A stretch of 38,598 nucleotides of DNA from an uncultured Clostridia bacterium (GTDB lineage: Bacteria; Bacillota; Clostridia; TANB77; CAG-508): assembly GCA_944393565.1 (NCBI GenBank), contig CALYAM010000003.1, positions 70,444 through 109,041 on the forward strand. The letters are read 5' to 3'. The first letter of the stretch is position 1, and each line of letters begins with the position of its first letter. Below are positions 7,954 to 16,881 of the stretch, piece after piece. A program made the position numbers and the translations under genes. The notes under the pieces are model-generated. The model ran no database searches. It was not told the DNA's origin and was given only the letters and a program-made list of their open reading frames with translations.

Positions 7954-9409
7954 TTGGTTAATCAGACTATTATGCAATATTTTGAATGGTATTTGCCTTC
8001 CCCTACTCCATTATGGAATCAGGTTGCACGGGGAAGCAAGTTTATTAAGTTCGCTTGGTATTACTGCTGTGTGGCTTCCTCCTGCATATAAAGGCAGTGG
8101 CGGTATTAATGATACAGGTTATGCTGTATATGATTTGTATGATTTAGGCGAATTTAACCAAAAGGGAAGTATTCAGACAAAGTATGGAACAAAAGATGAA
8201 TATCTAAATGCGATTTCTTCTCTCCATAAGAACAATATTCAAGTATATGCAGATATTGTTTTAAATCATAAATTTGGTGCAGATGAAACAGAGGAAGTTC
8301 TAGCTGCAAAAGAGTCTTTTTCAAATCGTAATAATTCTATTGAAATAACAAATAATATTATTCCAATTTTGGCTTGGACTAAATATACATTTCCTGGTAG
8401 AGGAAACAAATATTCTGATTTTAAATGGAATTGGACACATTTTCATGGTGTTGATTGGGACGATAGAAACGGAATTAATTCTATATATAAGTTTTATGGT
8501 AAAAGATGGGATGAAAATGTTGATAAAGAAAATGGGAATTTCGACTATTTAATGGGAGCTGATATTGATTTGAATAATATTGATGTTGTTGATGAACTAA
8601 CATCATGGGGAAAATGGTACGTCTCATTTGCAGATTTAGATGGGTTTCGTTTAGATGCTGTAAAACACATTCGTGCAAGTTTTTTTGTTGATTGGTTACG
8701 AGATGTTCGTGATAGCACACAAAAAACTTTGTTTGCAGTTGGTGAATATTGGAATTCAAATGTAGATATTTTAAAAAATTACTTAAAAGAAACAAATGGT
8801 ACAATGTCTCTTTTTGATTCTCCATTGCATTATAATTTTTATGATGCATCTATTTCTGGTGGTTCTTATGATATGTCTAAAATTTTAGATAGAACTTTGG
8901 TAAAGGATGAACCATATAAAGCTGTTACATTTGTGGATAATCATGATACAGAACCTGGTCAGGCTTTATCTTCATGGGTGCAAGACTGGTTTAAGCCTCT
9001 TGCTTATTCAATTATTTTACTACGAGAAGGCGGAATTCCTTGTGTTTTTTATGGAGATTATTACTCTATACCTCATGAAAAAATTGGTTCCAAAAAAGAA
9101 ATCTTAGACAAACTTCTCTTGGTTAGAAAAAAATTCGCATACGGTATACAGCATGACTATTTTGACCACCCTGATATAGTTGGCTGGACCAGAGAAGGGG
9201 ATTTGAGCCATAAAAATTCAGGTATTGCTGTTTTACTTTCCGATTTTTCAGATGGATGCAAAACAATGTATATAGGAAAGCATTTTTCAGGAAAAACTTT
9301 TTATGATTATATGAATAACTGTCAAGAAAAAGTAATTATTGATGAAAATGGCAATGGAAATTTTAAGGTCAAATCCGGTAGTGTTTCTGTTTGGTTAGAG
9401 CAATTATAA
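7954..9409 (+). CDS. Alpha-amylase, glycoside hydrolase family 13, read through a +1 shift at CGG
   Basis: No signal peptide, so a cytoplasmic GH13 amylase. The N-terminus MVNQTIMQYFEWYLPS is typical for this group; the TTG at 7954 has an AAAGG site, with ATG 7972 as alternative. Codon 26 is CGG (8029-8031). Skipping its C gives Gly and joins LWNQVA to EASLLSSLGITAVWLPPAY, the canonical next segment. The catalytic triad is complete downstream: Asp234 in GFRLDAVKH, Glu264 in GEYW and Asp331 in DNHD. The full length of 484 residues is normal. An ordinary gene caller would start after the break and lose the first beta strand (MQYFEWY). The last 6 bases overlap the convergent yraN gene. Confidence 0.88.
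8029..8032 (+). other. +1 recoding site CGGG in the amylase gene
   Basis: GCA, CGGG, GAA. Zero-frame CGG is codon 26 counted from TTG 7954; that frame soon fails. Skipping C reads GGG (Gly). The position is variable in the amylase family, so the shift is certain but the residue identity is only inferred from the other sites. Confidence 0.83.
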
Positions 9410-9765
9410 TATTTGCTTTATATGTTTTATTTTAATATCATTATTTTGTATATAGATTTCTATAACATCAAATCTTATATTTACATTTTTAATTTTATTT
9501 TTATACAAATATTGTTTGGCAGCCCTTATTATATGTTTTTGCTTTGGTATATTTACAGCATCAATTGGGTCTGCCATATTTTAAATTTGTTCTACTTTTT
9601 ACTTCTATAAATACTAACTCTTTTATTTTTTTCTCCCAAGCTATAATGTCAATTTCTCCGTATTGGCAAGTATAATTTTTCATAATTATTTTATAGCGTA
9701 ATTTTTGCAAGTAATTACAAGCTTCTATTTCCCCGTAGCTTTCCTAATTCCTTTTTATTGTGCAT
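9404..9765 (-). CDS. yraN: YraN/UPF0102 family endonuclease-like protein with two +1 shifts
   Basis: The gene begins at ATG 9765, two bases after the dprA stop. The first ten codons (MHNKKELGKL) end at an in-frame CGG (9735-9733); skipping C gives the conserved Gly-Glu of the YraN start (LGKLGE). Then come CQYGEIDIIAW and EVKSRTN, the PD-(D/E)xK-like core of the family. A second +1 step is needed at CCC (9569-9567), giving YGRPIDAVN and then KQKHIIRAAKQYL. Total 119 residues, exactly the family length. YraN genes typically neighbour dprA and comM, as here. Function is thought to be DNA-related. The second shift does not involve CGG and could be a true mutation. Confidence 0.78.
9566..9569 (-). 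other. Second, non-CGG +1 step in yraN at CCCA
   Basis: Minus strand: GGC AGA CCC AAT TGA in the corrected frame. Reading CCA after skipping one C gives GRPIDAV and restores the family sequence to its end. In-frame CCC is decoded normally in other genes here (resA-like, ccdA, comM), so this may be a real indel or a base error rather than recoding. Confidence 0.5.
9732..9735 (-). other. +1 recoding site CGGG in yraN
   Basis: Minus strand: CTA, CGGG, GAA. Zero-frame CGG is codon 11 and the zero frame stops within six codons. Skipping C gives the conserved LGKLGE of the YraN N-terminus. Confidence 0.83.
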
Positions 9766-9767
9766 AA

Positions 9768-10629
9768 TTATTTGTCTCCTTTTATTTTGTATCTACCGTC
9801 AGGTAGCTTTTCTATGTAGTCTTCTATTTCCATAAGTAAAAGTATATTTAATATTTTTTGAATAGGTTCTCTTTGTTTTCTTGCTATTGCATTTGCATCT
9901 ATTTTATTTCTTTTTATCATATTATAAATTTCTTTATATTTTTCAGGAATTATTATTATTTTTTCTTTTTCCTTACAATATTTTAGGTTACAAAAACTTT
10001 CTATGATTTCTTTTGGATGTGTTACTAATACTGCACCTTGTTTAAGCAATCTATTCGTTCCGTACTCCTCTATAATTTTCTGATTCATGTGGTATGCAAA
10101 ACACCTTCCTGTTTTGCATTTTTGCAATTCTTGCTGTGACACTTGTTCCGCTTCTGTGTGCAGCCTCTATAACTAATATTCCTAATGATAAACCACTCAC
10201 AATTCTATTTCTTGCCAAAAAATATTCTGATTTTGCCTTGACATCTTTTTCATATTCTGTAATAACTGCACCATTATTTTCTACTATTTTTTTATATAGT
10301 GTAATATTTTCTTTTGGGTATATATTTTCTAAGCCACAACCTAATACTGCAATTGTCTTACCATTTACTGATAATGCTCCCTTATGTGCTGCACTATCAA
10401 TTCCTTTTGCCATGCCACTTACAATTGTTAGTCCTTGTAGTGCTAACTCTTTTGCAAAATTTTGCGCAATTAATGCCCCTTCCTTTGAACATGCCCTTGA
10501 ACCGATGATTGAAATACAATTTGTATTTAATATTTTATCATTACCTTCTATGTATAGTTTAGAAGGAGGATCTGAAATTTTTCTTAACATTTCAGGGTAA
10601 TTTTTTTCGTTAATTGATATTTTCTTAAT
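9768..10629 (-). CDS. dprA: DNA-processing protein DprA, read through a +1 shift at CGG, probable non-AUG start
   Basis: DprA loads RecA on incoming single-stranded DNA during transformation. The Rossmann core shows SIIGSRACSKEG, SGMAKGID, VLGCGLENIYP and ARNRIVSGLS. The frame breaks at an in-frame CGG (10062-10060); skipping C gives VGTNRLLKQGA, where the Gly of GTNxLI is invariant. A winged-helix tail follows to residue 286. The first in-frame ATG (10590) falls inside the conserved NYPEMLRKISDPP segment. The frame continues upstream as KKISINEKN to ATT codons at 10629 and 10632, 9 and 6 bases after an AGGAG site that overlaps the comM stop, so initiation at ATT is likely. comM lies just upstream and yraN just downstream. 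Confidence 0.86.
10059..10062 (-). other. +1 recoding site CGGA in dprA
   Basis: Minus strand: GTA, CGGA, ACG. The zero frame stops two codons after the CGG. Skipping C gives Val-Gly-Thr-Asn, the invariant GTN of the DprA core. Confidence 0.9.
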
Positions 10630-10641
10630 AATATTATTCTC

Positions 10642-12189
10642 CTAATTCCCCCAGTATTTTTTGTCTAAACTTCTATATTGTATGGCCTCTGCTATATGTG
10701 TGCTTTCTATATCACTTTTTTGCTCTAAGTCAGCTATTGTTCTTGCAACTTTTAGTATTCTCCCATATGCTCTTGCAGTTAAACCAAGTTTTTCAAATGC
10801 ATTTTCTAATATTGCATTACTATCCTTATCTATTGCACAATATTGTTCTATCAACTTTGGTGTTAGTTCTGCGTTTGAAAAAATATTATGCTTAGCATAT
10901 CTGTCTTGCTGTATTTTCCTAGCTTTATTTACTCTGTTTCGTATCTCTTCAGATGTTTCTACTTTCTTTTGACTTTTCAATTTTTCATATTTAACTCCGC
11001 TCACTTCAATATGTAAATCTATTCTATCTAGCAACGGTCCACTTATTTTTCCCATATATTTTTTTATTTGTTCTTGTGTACATGTACATTCTTTTTCTTT
11101 AGACCCATAAAATCCACATGGGCAAGGATTCATTGATGCTATCAGCATAAAATTACATGGATATGTAAATGTTGCTTGTATTCTGCTAATCGTAATAGTT
11201 CGATCTTCAAGTGGGCCTCTTAAGACTTCTAAAGTATTTTTTTGAAATTCTGGTAGTTCGTCTAAAAATAATACACCGCAATGGGCTAAACTTATTTCTC
11301 CGTGGTCTGGGTATTTTCCCCCCTCCTACTAAAGATACTCCAGAAATAGTATGATGCGGGCTTCTAAATGGCCTTTGTAAAATAATGGGATTTTCTGTTG
11401 ATAATAATCCTGCAACACTATGTATTTTAGTTACTTCTAGTGCCTCATCGAAAGTAATTTCTGGCAGTATTGTTGGTATTCTTTTTGCAAGCATTGTTTT
11501 GCCGCGAGCCAGGGCTTCCGTATTAATAAGCAGTTATGTCCCCCTGCAGCTGCAATTTCCAAAGCTCTTTTTGCTATTTCTTGGCCTTTCACCTCTGAAA
11601 AGTCCACCTTATATGTTTTTTGTATAATTTCTTTTTCATTCCAAACATTAAATGACTTTATTTTTTCTTTTTCTTCCAAAACATCTATTACTTCTCGCAA
11701 ATCCTCCACCGGATATAACTTAATGCTTTTTACTATTGATGCTTCTTTTGCATTTTCTTTTGGTAAAAAAATGCGTTTTATTCCTTTTTTTACAGCTTCA
11801 ATGCAAATTGGTAATACTCCATTTACTTTGTTAATTTTTCCATCTAGGGAAAGTTCTCCTAAAAATATTGTTCTGTCTAAAAAGCAACATACATCCCTTT
11901 TTTTGATAATTTCCATAGCAATTAATATTCCCACGGCTATTGGCAAATCAAAATTCGAACCTTCTTTTCTAATATTTGCAGGTGCTAAATTAATAATCAC
12001 TCTTCTACTAAAAAAATCTACTCCTGAGTTTCTTATTGCAGTTTTTACCCTTTCCTTTGCTTCTTTTACACTAGCATCTGGAAGTCCAACAATTTCAAAG
12101 CATGGCATTCCTGACGATACATCTACTTGAACGGAAATAAGATAGCCGTCAAGTCCATGTAGTGCCATACTAGATATAATAGATAACAT
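10642..12189 (-). CDS. comM: ComM/YifB-family MCM-like AAA+ helicase, read through three +1 shifts at CGG
   Basis: Start at ATG 12189 with GAGGAG. The N-terminal LonC-like domain (residues 1-170) has [14 protein letters not shown] and [11 protein letters not shown]. The Mg-chelatase/AAA+ domain follows. Walker A is built only after two CGG skips: CGG at 11520 gives IGSPGS and CGG at 11504 gives GKT, together a proper GSPGSGKT (residues 224-231). A third CGG at 11302 restores [12 protein letters not shown] and the Walker B FLDELPEF. The zinc-like [10 protein letters not shown] and the sensor region follow. With all three skips the protein has 514 residues, the family length. ComM promotes branch migration of transforming DNA. 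Because three shifts sum to one codon, a careless reader could take the locus for one open frame; it is not. Confidence 0.9.
11299..11302 (-). other. +1 recoding site 3 (CGGA) in comM, PRPGEIS glycine
   Basis: Minus strand: CCA, CGGA, GAA. Skipping C gives PRPGEISLAH, one of the most conserved strings of the family, and leads into Walker B. Confidence 0.9.
11501..11504 (-). other. +1 recoding site 2 (CGGC) in comM, last Walker A glycine
   Basis: Minus strand: TCG, CGGC, AAA. Only 15 bases after site 1. Skipping C gives Ser-Gly-Lys-Thr, the invariant GKT of the P-loop. It is the only site with C as fourth base. Confidence 0.9.
11517..11520 (-). other. +1 recoding site 1 (CGGA) in comM, first Walker A glycine
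   Basis: Minus strand: ATA, CGGA, AGC. Skipping C turns the segment into Ile-Gly-Ser-Pro-Gly-Ser, the start of the P-loop. Confidence 0.9.
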
Positions 12190-12234
12190 TTTTTCTCCTC
12201 TTTTTGAATTTTAGATATTCCTTAAAAGTTTTAC

Positions 12235-12302
12235 AAAGTTGTATAATGAAAAAAATAAAATTGACCTTGTTGTATAAGAAATTTATTTTCCCATACAACA
12301 AG
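12235..12302. repeat. GTTGTATAA repeats and perfect inverted repeat upstream of comM
   Basis: CTTGTTGTAT (12266-12275) and ATACAACAAG (12293-12302) form a perfect 10-base inverted repeat, and GTTGTATAA occurs again near 12238. On the minus strand the hairpin is followed by a T-rich run, so it may terminate the HNH gene. It lies in the 250-base gap between that gene and comM and could also be an operator. Nothing else is seen in the gap. Confidence 0.5.
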
Positions 12303-12439
12303 AAAATAATTTTGAATCTAATTTTGCATCGTTTTTTAACAATTAATATTTTTATACCATATTTTACCAGATATTGCAAGATATTTTTTACTAAATATTT
12401 CGACATTTTTTTCAAAGTTTCAATGTTATACTGTATGTA

Positions 12440-13603
12440 TTATTTTACTCTTTTTTTATGTTTCTCTAAATATTCATGCATTGTGTATGTATAATGTTCT
12501 TCATTAATTCTAAATTCTTCGTCTTTTTTTAAATTGGTAATCTTTTTTATAAATTCCTTTTGTTTTGTTGTTAATCCTTCTGCTATTTTCATTGTATTTT
12601 CTTCAAAGTATATTAAGCCATATTCAAATAGCTTATCATGATTTGCACACAGCCAGAATCCGTTTTCCCCATCTACAATTTGCCTGTTCTTTTCTTCTAG
12701 TGATATTGTATCATTTTTTATATCTGTTACTCTATGAATATGAGACCCTATTATTAAATTTTCAATATCGCACTCGCATAGATAGCACTTTTTTTCATGA
12801 AATTTTCTCAATAAATTAATATGATAATGTCTTACATCTCGTTTTACTTTTTCGTCTTCAGGCAATCCTGGTAAGTCCATTATTTCATCTTCAATTTTGA
12901 CTCCAATTTTTTCTAGTACAGTTAAGTTTGATTTATCTACATCTGTCCCATGTATATCAGTTGTTTCTCTGGTGTTATATAAGATTATGTTTTTATCTGT
13001 TAATTTTTTCAATGCCAAACATATTAATACTGTTTCTCTTCCATTTACACCAAATGTTTTGCCATACACGCAAATATTATTCCCTATTTCTTCAAATACT
13101 GTTGGATTATTTCTGCTATGTTTTTTTGATATTTCTAAACGGCATTTTCTCATTTGTTTAAAATCTTTAAATGGTGTTTTATAATCAAAAAAGCCTGCTC
13201 TTTCTGCTGGTATTACATTATCCAAATTTAAAATGCGTATTTTTGCTGTTACCATGCATTTATACGCGAAAAGTATAGAGTGAGCATGTGGTTTGTTAAC
13301 ACCTCTTATATAATATGAAAATGCTTTTCTACAATCTTCATCATTATAGTAATTAGCTAAAGACGTTGACAAATTTTGAAGTGCAAATACATTTCTTCCT
13401 TCTTGTGGATTTTCTCTACTCAAGCATACATATTGTTTTGTTTTATTTCCTTGTATTATTATATATTGCCCAGTATTGCTTCCTCTTTCTTCTTTTTTTA
13501 TATTGTATTTTTCTACTTTTCCAAATAAATGTTTTATTATTTCTTCTATCTCTTTTTTTGAAATGTTTTTTATCAAATGAATTGGAACTTTTATTTCTAG
13601 CAT
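12440..13603 (-). CDS. HNH endonuclease, probable restriction enzyme
   Basis: 387 residues. The C-terminal third holds an HNH/zinc-finger nuclease module: CYLCECD, then IIGSHIHRV, then GFWLCANHDKLFEYGLI, giving two Cys pairs that bind zinc and the histidines of the beta-beta-alpha metal site. The N-terminal two thirds are not recognised and probably hold the DNA recognition part. The gene starts 10 bases after the double adenine methylase and shares its transcript, so it is most simply the restriction partner. GAGGTG precedes the ATG. It has no in-frame CGG. Confidence 0.8.
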   Translation of the reverse strand: MLEIKVPIHLIKNISKKEIEEIIKHLFGKVEKYNIKKEERGSNTGQYIIIQGNKTKQYVCLSRENPQEGRNVFALQNLSTSLANYYNDEDCRKAFSYYIRGVNKPHAHSILFAYKCMVTAKIRILNLDNVIPAERAGFFDYKTPFKDFKQMRKCRLEISKKHSRNNPTVFEEIGNNICVYGKTFGVNGRETVLICLALKKLTDKNIILYNTRETTDIHGTDVDKSNLTVLEKIGVKIEDEIMDLPGLPEDEKVKRDVRHYHINLLRKFHEKKCYLCECDIENLIIGSHIHRVTDIKNDTISLEEKNRQIVDGENGFWLCANHDKLFEYGLIYFEENTMKIAEGLTTKQKEFIKKITNLKKDEEFRINEEHYTYTMHEYLEKHKKRVK

Positions 13604-13613
13604 CTTTTCACCT

Positions 13614-15464
13614 CTAATAATTAATAACTATAATTTCTTTTCTATGACTTCTTATTAGTCCTTTGTATTCTATTGTTTTAAATTTATTTTCTTCAATCCA
13701 TTTTTTTAAAATTATGTTTTCTTTATTATTGTGTTCTAAAACATTAGAAAGCATGAACTTTCCCTTTTTTTTGTGTATCCTTATTAAAAAATTCAACAAT
13801 CGTTTCTCTTCTTCTTCGTTCCAGCCATTAAATCCTCTTTTTCCATCATTGTAGCTACCTAGAGTAATAAGATAAGGAGGATCACAGTAGAAGAATGTCT
13901 TTTTGTCTATGTATCTATCTAGTTCTTCAAAATCTTCTGAATGGAATATTATATTCTTTTCTTTAATTTTTCTGCTAAATGATATTAGCTTTTCAAGGAT
14001 TTTATCATTAAATCCAGATTGTCCTATTGGATTATTATATTCTAATGCACTATTAAATCTAATCTGTTGCTGAAATCCATATAATATTAGCAGGTAAAGC
14101 AATTTTACTTCTCTTTTAGGTGGTTCAGGATGATTGTAAATTTCTCTTAGCCTTATGTATGGTTCTTTTTGTTCTTTTTCTAAATGATATTTTTTTATAT
14201 TATTTATTATATATTTATATAAAGACAAAGTATCTTCTTTTCTAAACATTTCTATTAATTCTCTTACTTTATAATTATAATCATTATATATAACTTCTGG
14301 TGCATCAATATTTATTCCTACATTGAACCCACCTGCGAAAGCGTCTACAACACGATGTATTCCTTTTGGAACATGGTTTCTTATAAACTCCGCCATTTCC
14401 GATTTCCCACCCATATAGTTTAGTGGGGAGTAATAAATTTCATTTCCTTTTGGTTTTTTTTCAATAAAAAATAAATATTCGTAATGGTTTCCCTCTGTTT
14501 GAGTATGGTGGTTTAAATATTTCTTATATGTAAACTTTTGAAATTGATATGTTTCTTCTTTGCCATAACGTTTTAATACATTTTCTATATATTCTTTACT
14601 CATTATTCCAGCAGAACTGTAACTTACTATGATATATTTAAATTTTGCCTTTGACACGATATTTTCAAATTCAATTTGTGCTTCTCCTACTCTTGAGAAT
14701 GCGGATATTTGTGGTTTTGTATTCCTTGTTCCTGTAATTCCCTTAATTTCCGGATTATCGTATTTAGCTATTGTTTCTAACAAATGGTATTGCACAGAGT
14801 ACTGATTTTTAGTATATGGCGGATCTAGATATAAAATATCCCCTTCTATTTTATTAATTAATTCCTCAATATTTTGGTGGTAGACAATATTATTTTCAAG
14901 TTCATTATGTTTAGTAGTTTGAATAGGTATAAATTCCATAGGTTTTATAGCTCTTGGGTCCCATGTCTTTAAATATGCACCATATACTCCAGCTACATTT
15001 GCTACTTTAGATACTGATTCTAATAAACTTGCAATTAAAAAGTAATATTCATTGTCATTAATGTTTTGGTTTTGCTTCCATTTTTCTATTTGCGAGCGAA
15101 TAAAATCAATTTTTTTTGCATTTTCCTCTGTAAAATACATTCGTTTTGCCTTGCCACCTGGAGAATAATTTTGACAAATGAAACCGTTTAGCTCACACTT
15201 AGTTTCATTAAAATACTCAAATGGGTTAAATCCTAATCCTTGATATTTTCCATCTGGTGTATTCAGTTTCGCCATGCTAATTACATATGATAAATATAAG
15301 TTATCATTTGCTATAATCCTAAAACGATCTTTAAAATGTTCTCCAACAGTTGCCGTTCCACTAAATGCATCGCAAAAACTAGTGCAATTTTCTTGTAAGT
15401 TGTGACTTAAAAGTATATCTTCAATTTTGCTTAGAATTTTTTCTTTATTTCCTATGTATCTCAT
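13614..15464 (-). CDS. Fused double adenine DNA methyltransferase (two D12/Dam-class domains)
   Basis: 616 residues made of two methylase domains. Domain 1 (about 1-330) begins MRYIGNKEKIL, has the AdoMet-binding FCDAFSGTATVG and the catalytic DPPYTKNQYS. Domain 2 (about 345-616) repeats the layout: PLNYMGGKSEM, VDAFAGGFNVG and CDPPYLITLGSY. Two D12-class domains in one chain are known from methylases of type IIS systems with asymmetric sites, such as FokI, where each domain modifies one strand. The recognition sequence cannot be read from the protein. The HNH nuclease gene follows immediately. Confidence 0.88.
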   Translation of the reverse strand: MRYIGNKEKILSKIEDILLSHNLQENCTSFCDAFSGTATVGEHFKDRFRIIANDNLYLSYVISMAKLNTPDGKYQGLGFNPFEYFNETKCELNGFICQNYSPGGKAKRMYFTEENAKKIDFIRSQIEKWKQNQNINDNEYYFLIASLLESVSKVANVAGVYGAYLKTWDPRAIKPMEFIPIQTTKHNELENNIVYHQNIEELINKIEGDILYLDPPYTKNQYSVQYHLLETIAKYDNPEIKGITGTRNTKPQISAFSRVGEAQIEFENIVSKAKFKYIIVSYSSAGIMSKEYIENVLKRYGKEETYQFQKFTYKKYLNHHTQTEGNHYEYLFFIEKKPKGNEIYYSPLNYMGGKSEMAEFIRNHVPKGIHRVVDAFAGGFNVGINIDAPEVIYNDYNYKVRELIEMFRKEDTLSLYKYIINNIKKYHLEKEQKEPYIRLREIYNHPEPPKREVKLLYLLILYGFQQQIRFNSALEYNNPIGQSGFNDKILEKLISFSRKIKEKNIIFHSEDFEELDRYIDKKTFFYCDPPYLITLGSYNDGKRGFNGWNEEEEKRLLNFLIRIHKKKGKFMLSNVLEHNNKENIILKKWIEENKFKTIEYKGLIRSHRKEIIVINY

Positions 15465-15496
15465 TTATTTCTCCTATATTACTTGCAATATTAATA

Positions 15497-16778
15497 CTAT
15501 TCTTCATAATTTATTTCTTTTCCTTGTTTTTTCCAGTATCTTGCATATTTTTCTTTTGCCGTTTCTGGACTGTAAATTCCAGTAAAGTCTTTAATTGGTG
15601 CAAATTCCTCCTCTTCATCTACTCTTAGTAACAGCATTTTGTTAAAATATGAAAAAGCATCAAAAATAAATTTTTCAAACTTAAATGAATTAGGATTTTG
15701 GGGCACTTCCTTTACTCCTTCATAGTTTATAAATGGATTTTTTTTGAAAGTTCTGTGATAAGGTAGCGAAACATTTCTTAGCTTTTCTAGTGCTCTAATA
15801 CTGAATATATGTGCTAAGATGTTTACGTCCCTATATAAGTAGTTCCCCTTTTCGTCTTTCATGTTAGACATTTCTTTTGAAATGTCTTTATACTCTAAAA
15901 TAGCTGGACGATTATTTTTTAAGCAAAACACACTAATTGGATCTTCAGCAAGTTCTTTAAATGCACTTTTGGATGCAATTTCATAGTTGTTTTCCACAGT
16001 CATTCCTATAAACAATGGGTCTACTAGTTTTAAAAGCACATTATCTATTCCACCTACACTTACCCATTTAATTTCTCTTTTTTTCATGTCTTCTAAAATC
16101 ATGTTTCTGCTTAATGCTTTGAAAACATCCCCATTTCCATTAGATGCTTCTTTTACTTCGTCTTTTTTATTTAAAATAACTTTGCCTTCTATATCTATTA
16201 TTGGTAATTTAGCCTGTCTGAAAAAATAAATATATTCTTTTGGATAATTAAAGTAATTTTTATGTTTAAAAAAATCTCTTGTTGCCTCATCATTTTCAAA
16301 ACTTGTCATTATATACCATGGTAATGTTACATTGTATTGGTCTTGAACCATTTTTAAATTATCACATAAAATTTCAAATAATGATTTTTTTGGTATTAAA
16401 TTTAATTCAAATGTTGCTTTTGGTCCATGGTAGCCTAGCCTAGTTCCGCTGTCCCCCTGCCATTGAAATAACTGCTACTTCACCTGCTTTAATAATTCTG
16501 TTTCCAATTTCTATATACTTTTCTTGAGTTTCTTTCGTCATTGCTAATTTATTTATATATGGAATGGGTGAAACTTCGCTTATTGATGTTTCTTCTTGTT
16601 TTTTTGAGTTTTCATAAAGTTTTTCTATTTTTTCAAAGTCTATGTTTTTCAATTGCTTTATTAAATTTATTTTTTCATCTTCATCAAGCTCATTCCAAAA
16701 ATTTAATACATGCTCTTGCCTATGTTTATTTAAAATTATTTTTAGTTTATCCAAATCATCTTCCAAAATTAAATTCAT
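15497..16778 (-). CDS. UDP-sugar pyrophosphorylase (UDPGP/UAP family), read through a +1 shift at CGG
   Basis: This enzyme family makes UDP-GlcNAc or UDP-hexoses from UTP and sugar-1-phosphate. ATG 16778 follows GAGGAAGG. The nucleotide-binding loop is split by an in-frame CGG at codon 111 (16448-16446): the zero frame gives GGQ then Arg-Asn-stop, and skipping C gives GGQGTRLGYHGPKATF, the family signature. KKSLFE, SNGNGDVF and VGGIDNVLLKLVDP follow in order, the last being the sugar/uridine-binding region. Full length 426 residues. The ORF starting at 16351 alone would lack the active-site loop and the N-terminal helical domain. The restriction-modification pair follows after 32 bases. Which sugar is used is not certain. 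Confidence 0.9.
16445..16448 (-). other. +1 recoding site CGGA in the UDP-sugar pyrophosphorylase gene
   Basis: Minus strand: CAG, CGGA, ACT. The zero frame stops two codons later. Skipping C gives Gln-Gly-Thr-Arg, the invariant glycine of the GGQGTRLG loop. Confidence 0.92.
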
Positions 16779-16881
16779 TCCTTCCTCAAGGCCATCAGTG
16801 TTGCTAAAAAATTATTTTTAGCTCATCATAATTTTATTTTAATTAATTTACCTCTTAATACACTTTATGTTTTATATTAAT

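Noticed and set aside
9566..9569. CCC as a second general +1 codon
   Set aside because: In-frame CCC is read normally in comM, ccdA and the resA-like gene, so one case in yraN does not make a rule.
11207..11494. Separate small ORF inside comM
   Set aside because: It is only the middle reading-frame segment of comM between CGG sites 2 and 3, with an artificial end.
9768..12189. Decay of competence genes into pseudogenes
   Set aside because: dprA and comM keep all motifs on both sides of each break, comEA is intact, and the same signature occurs in unrelated metabolic genes.
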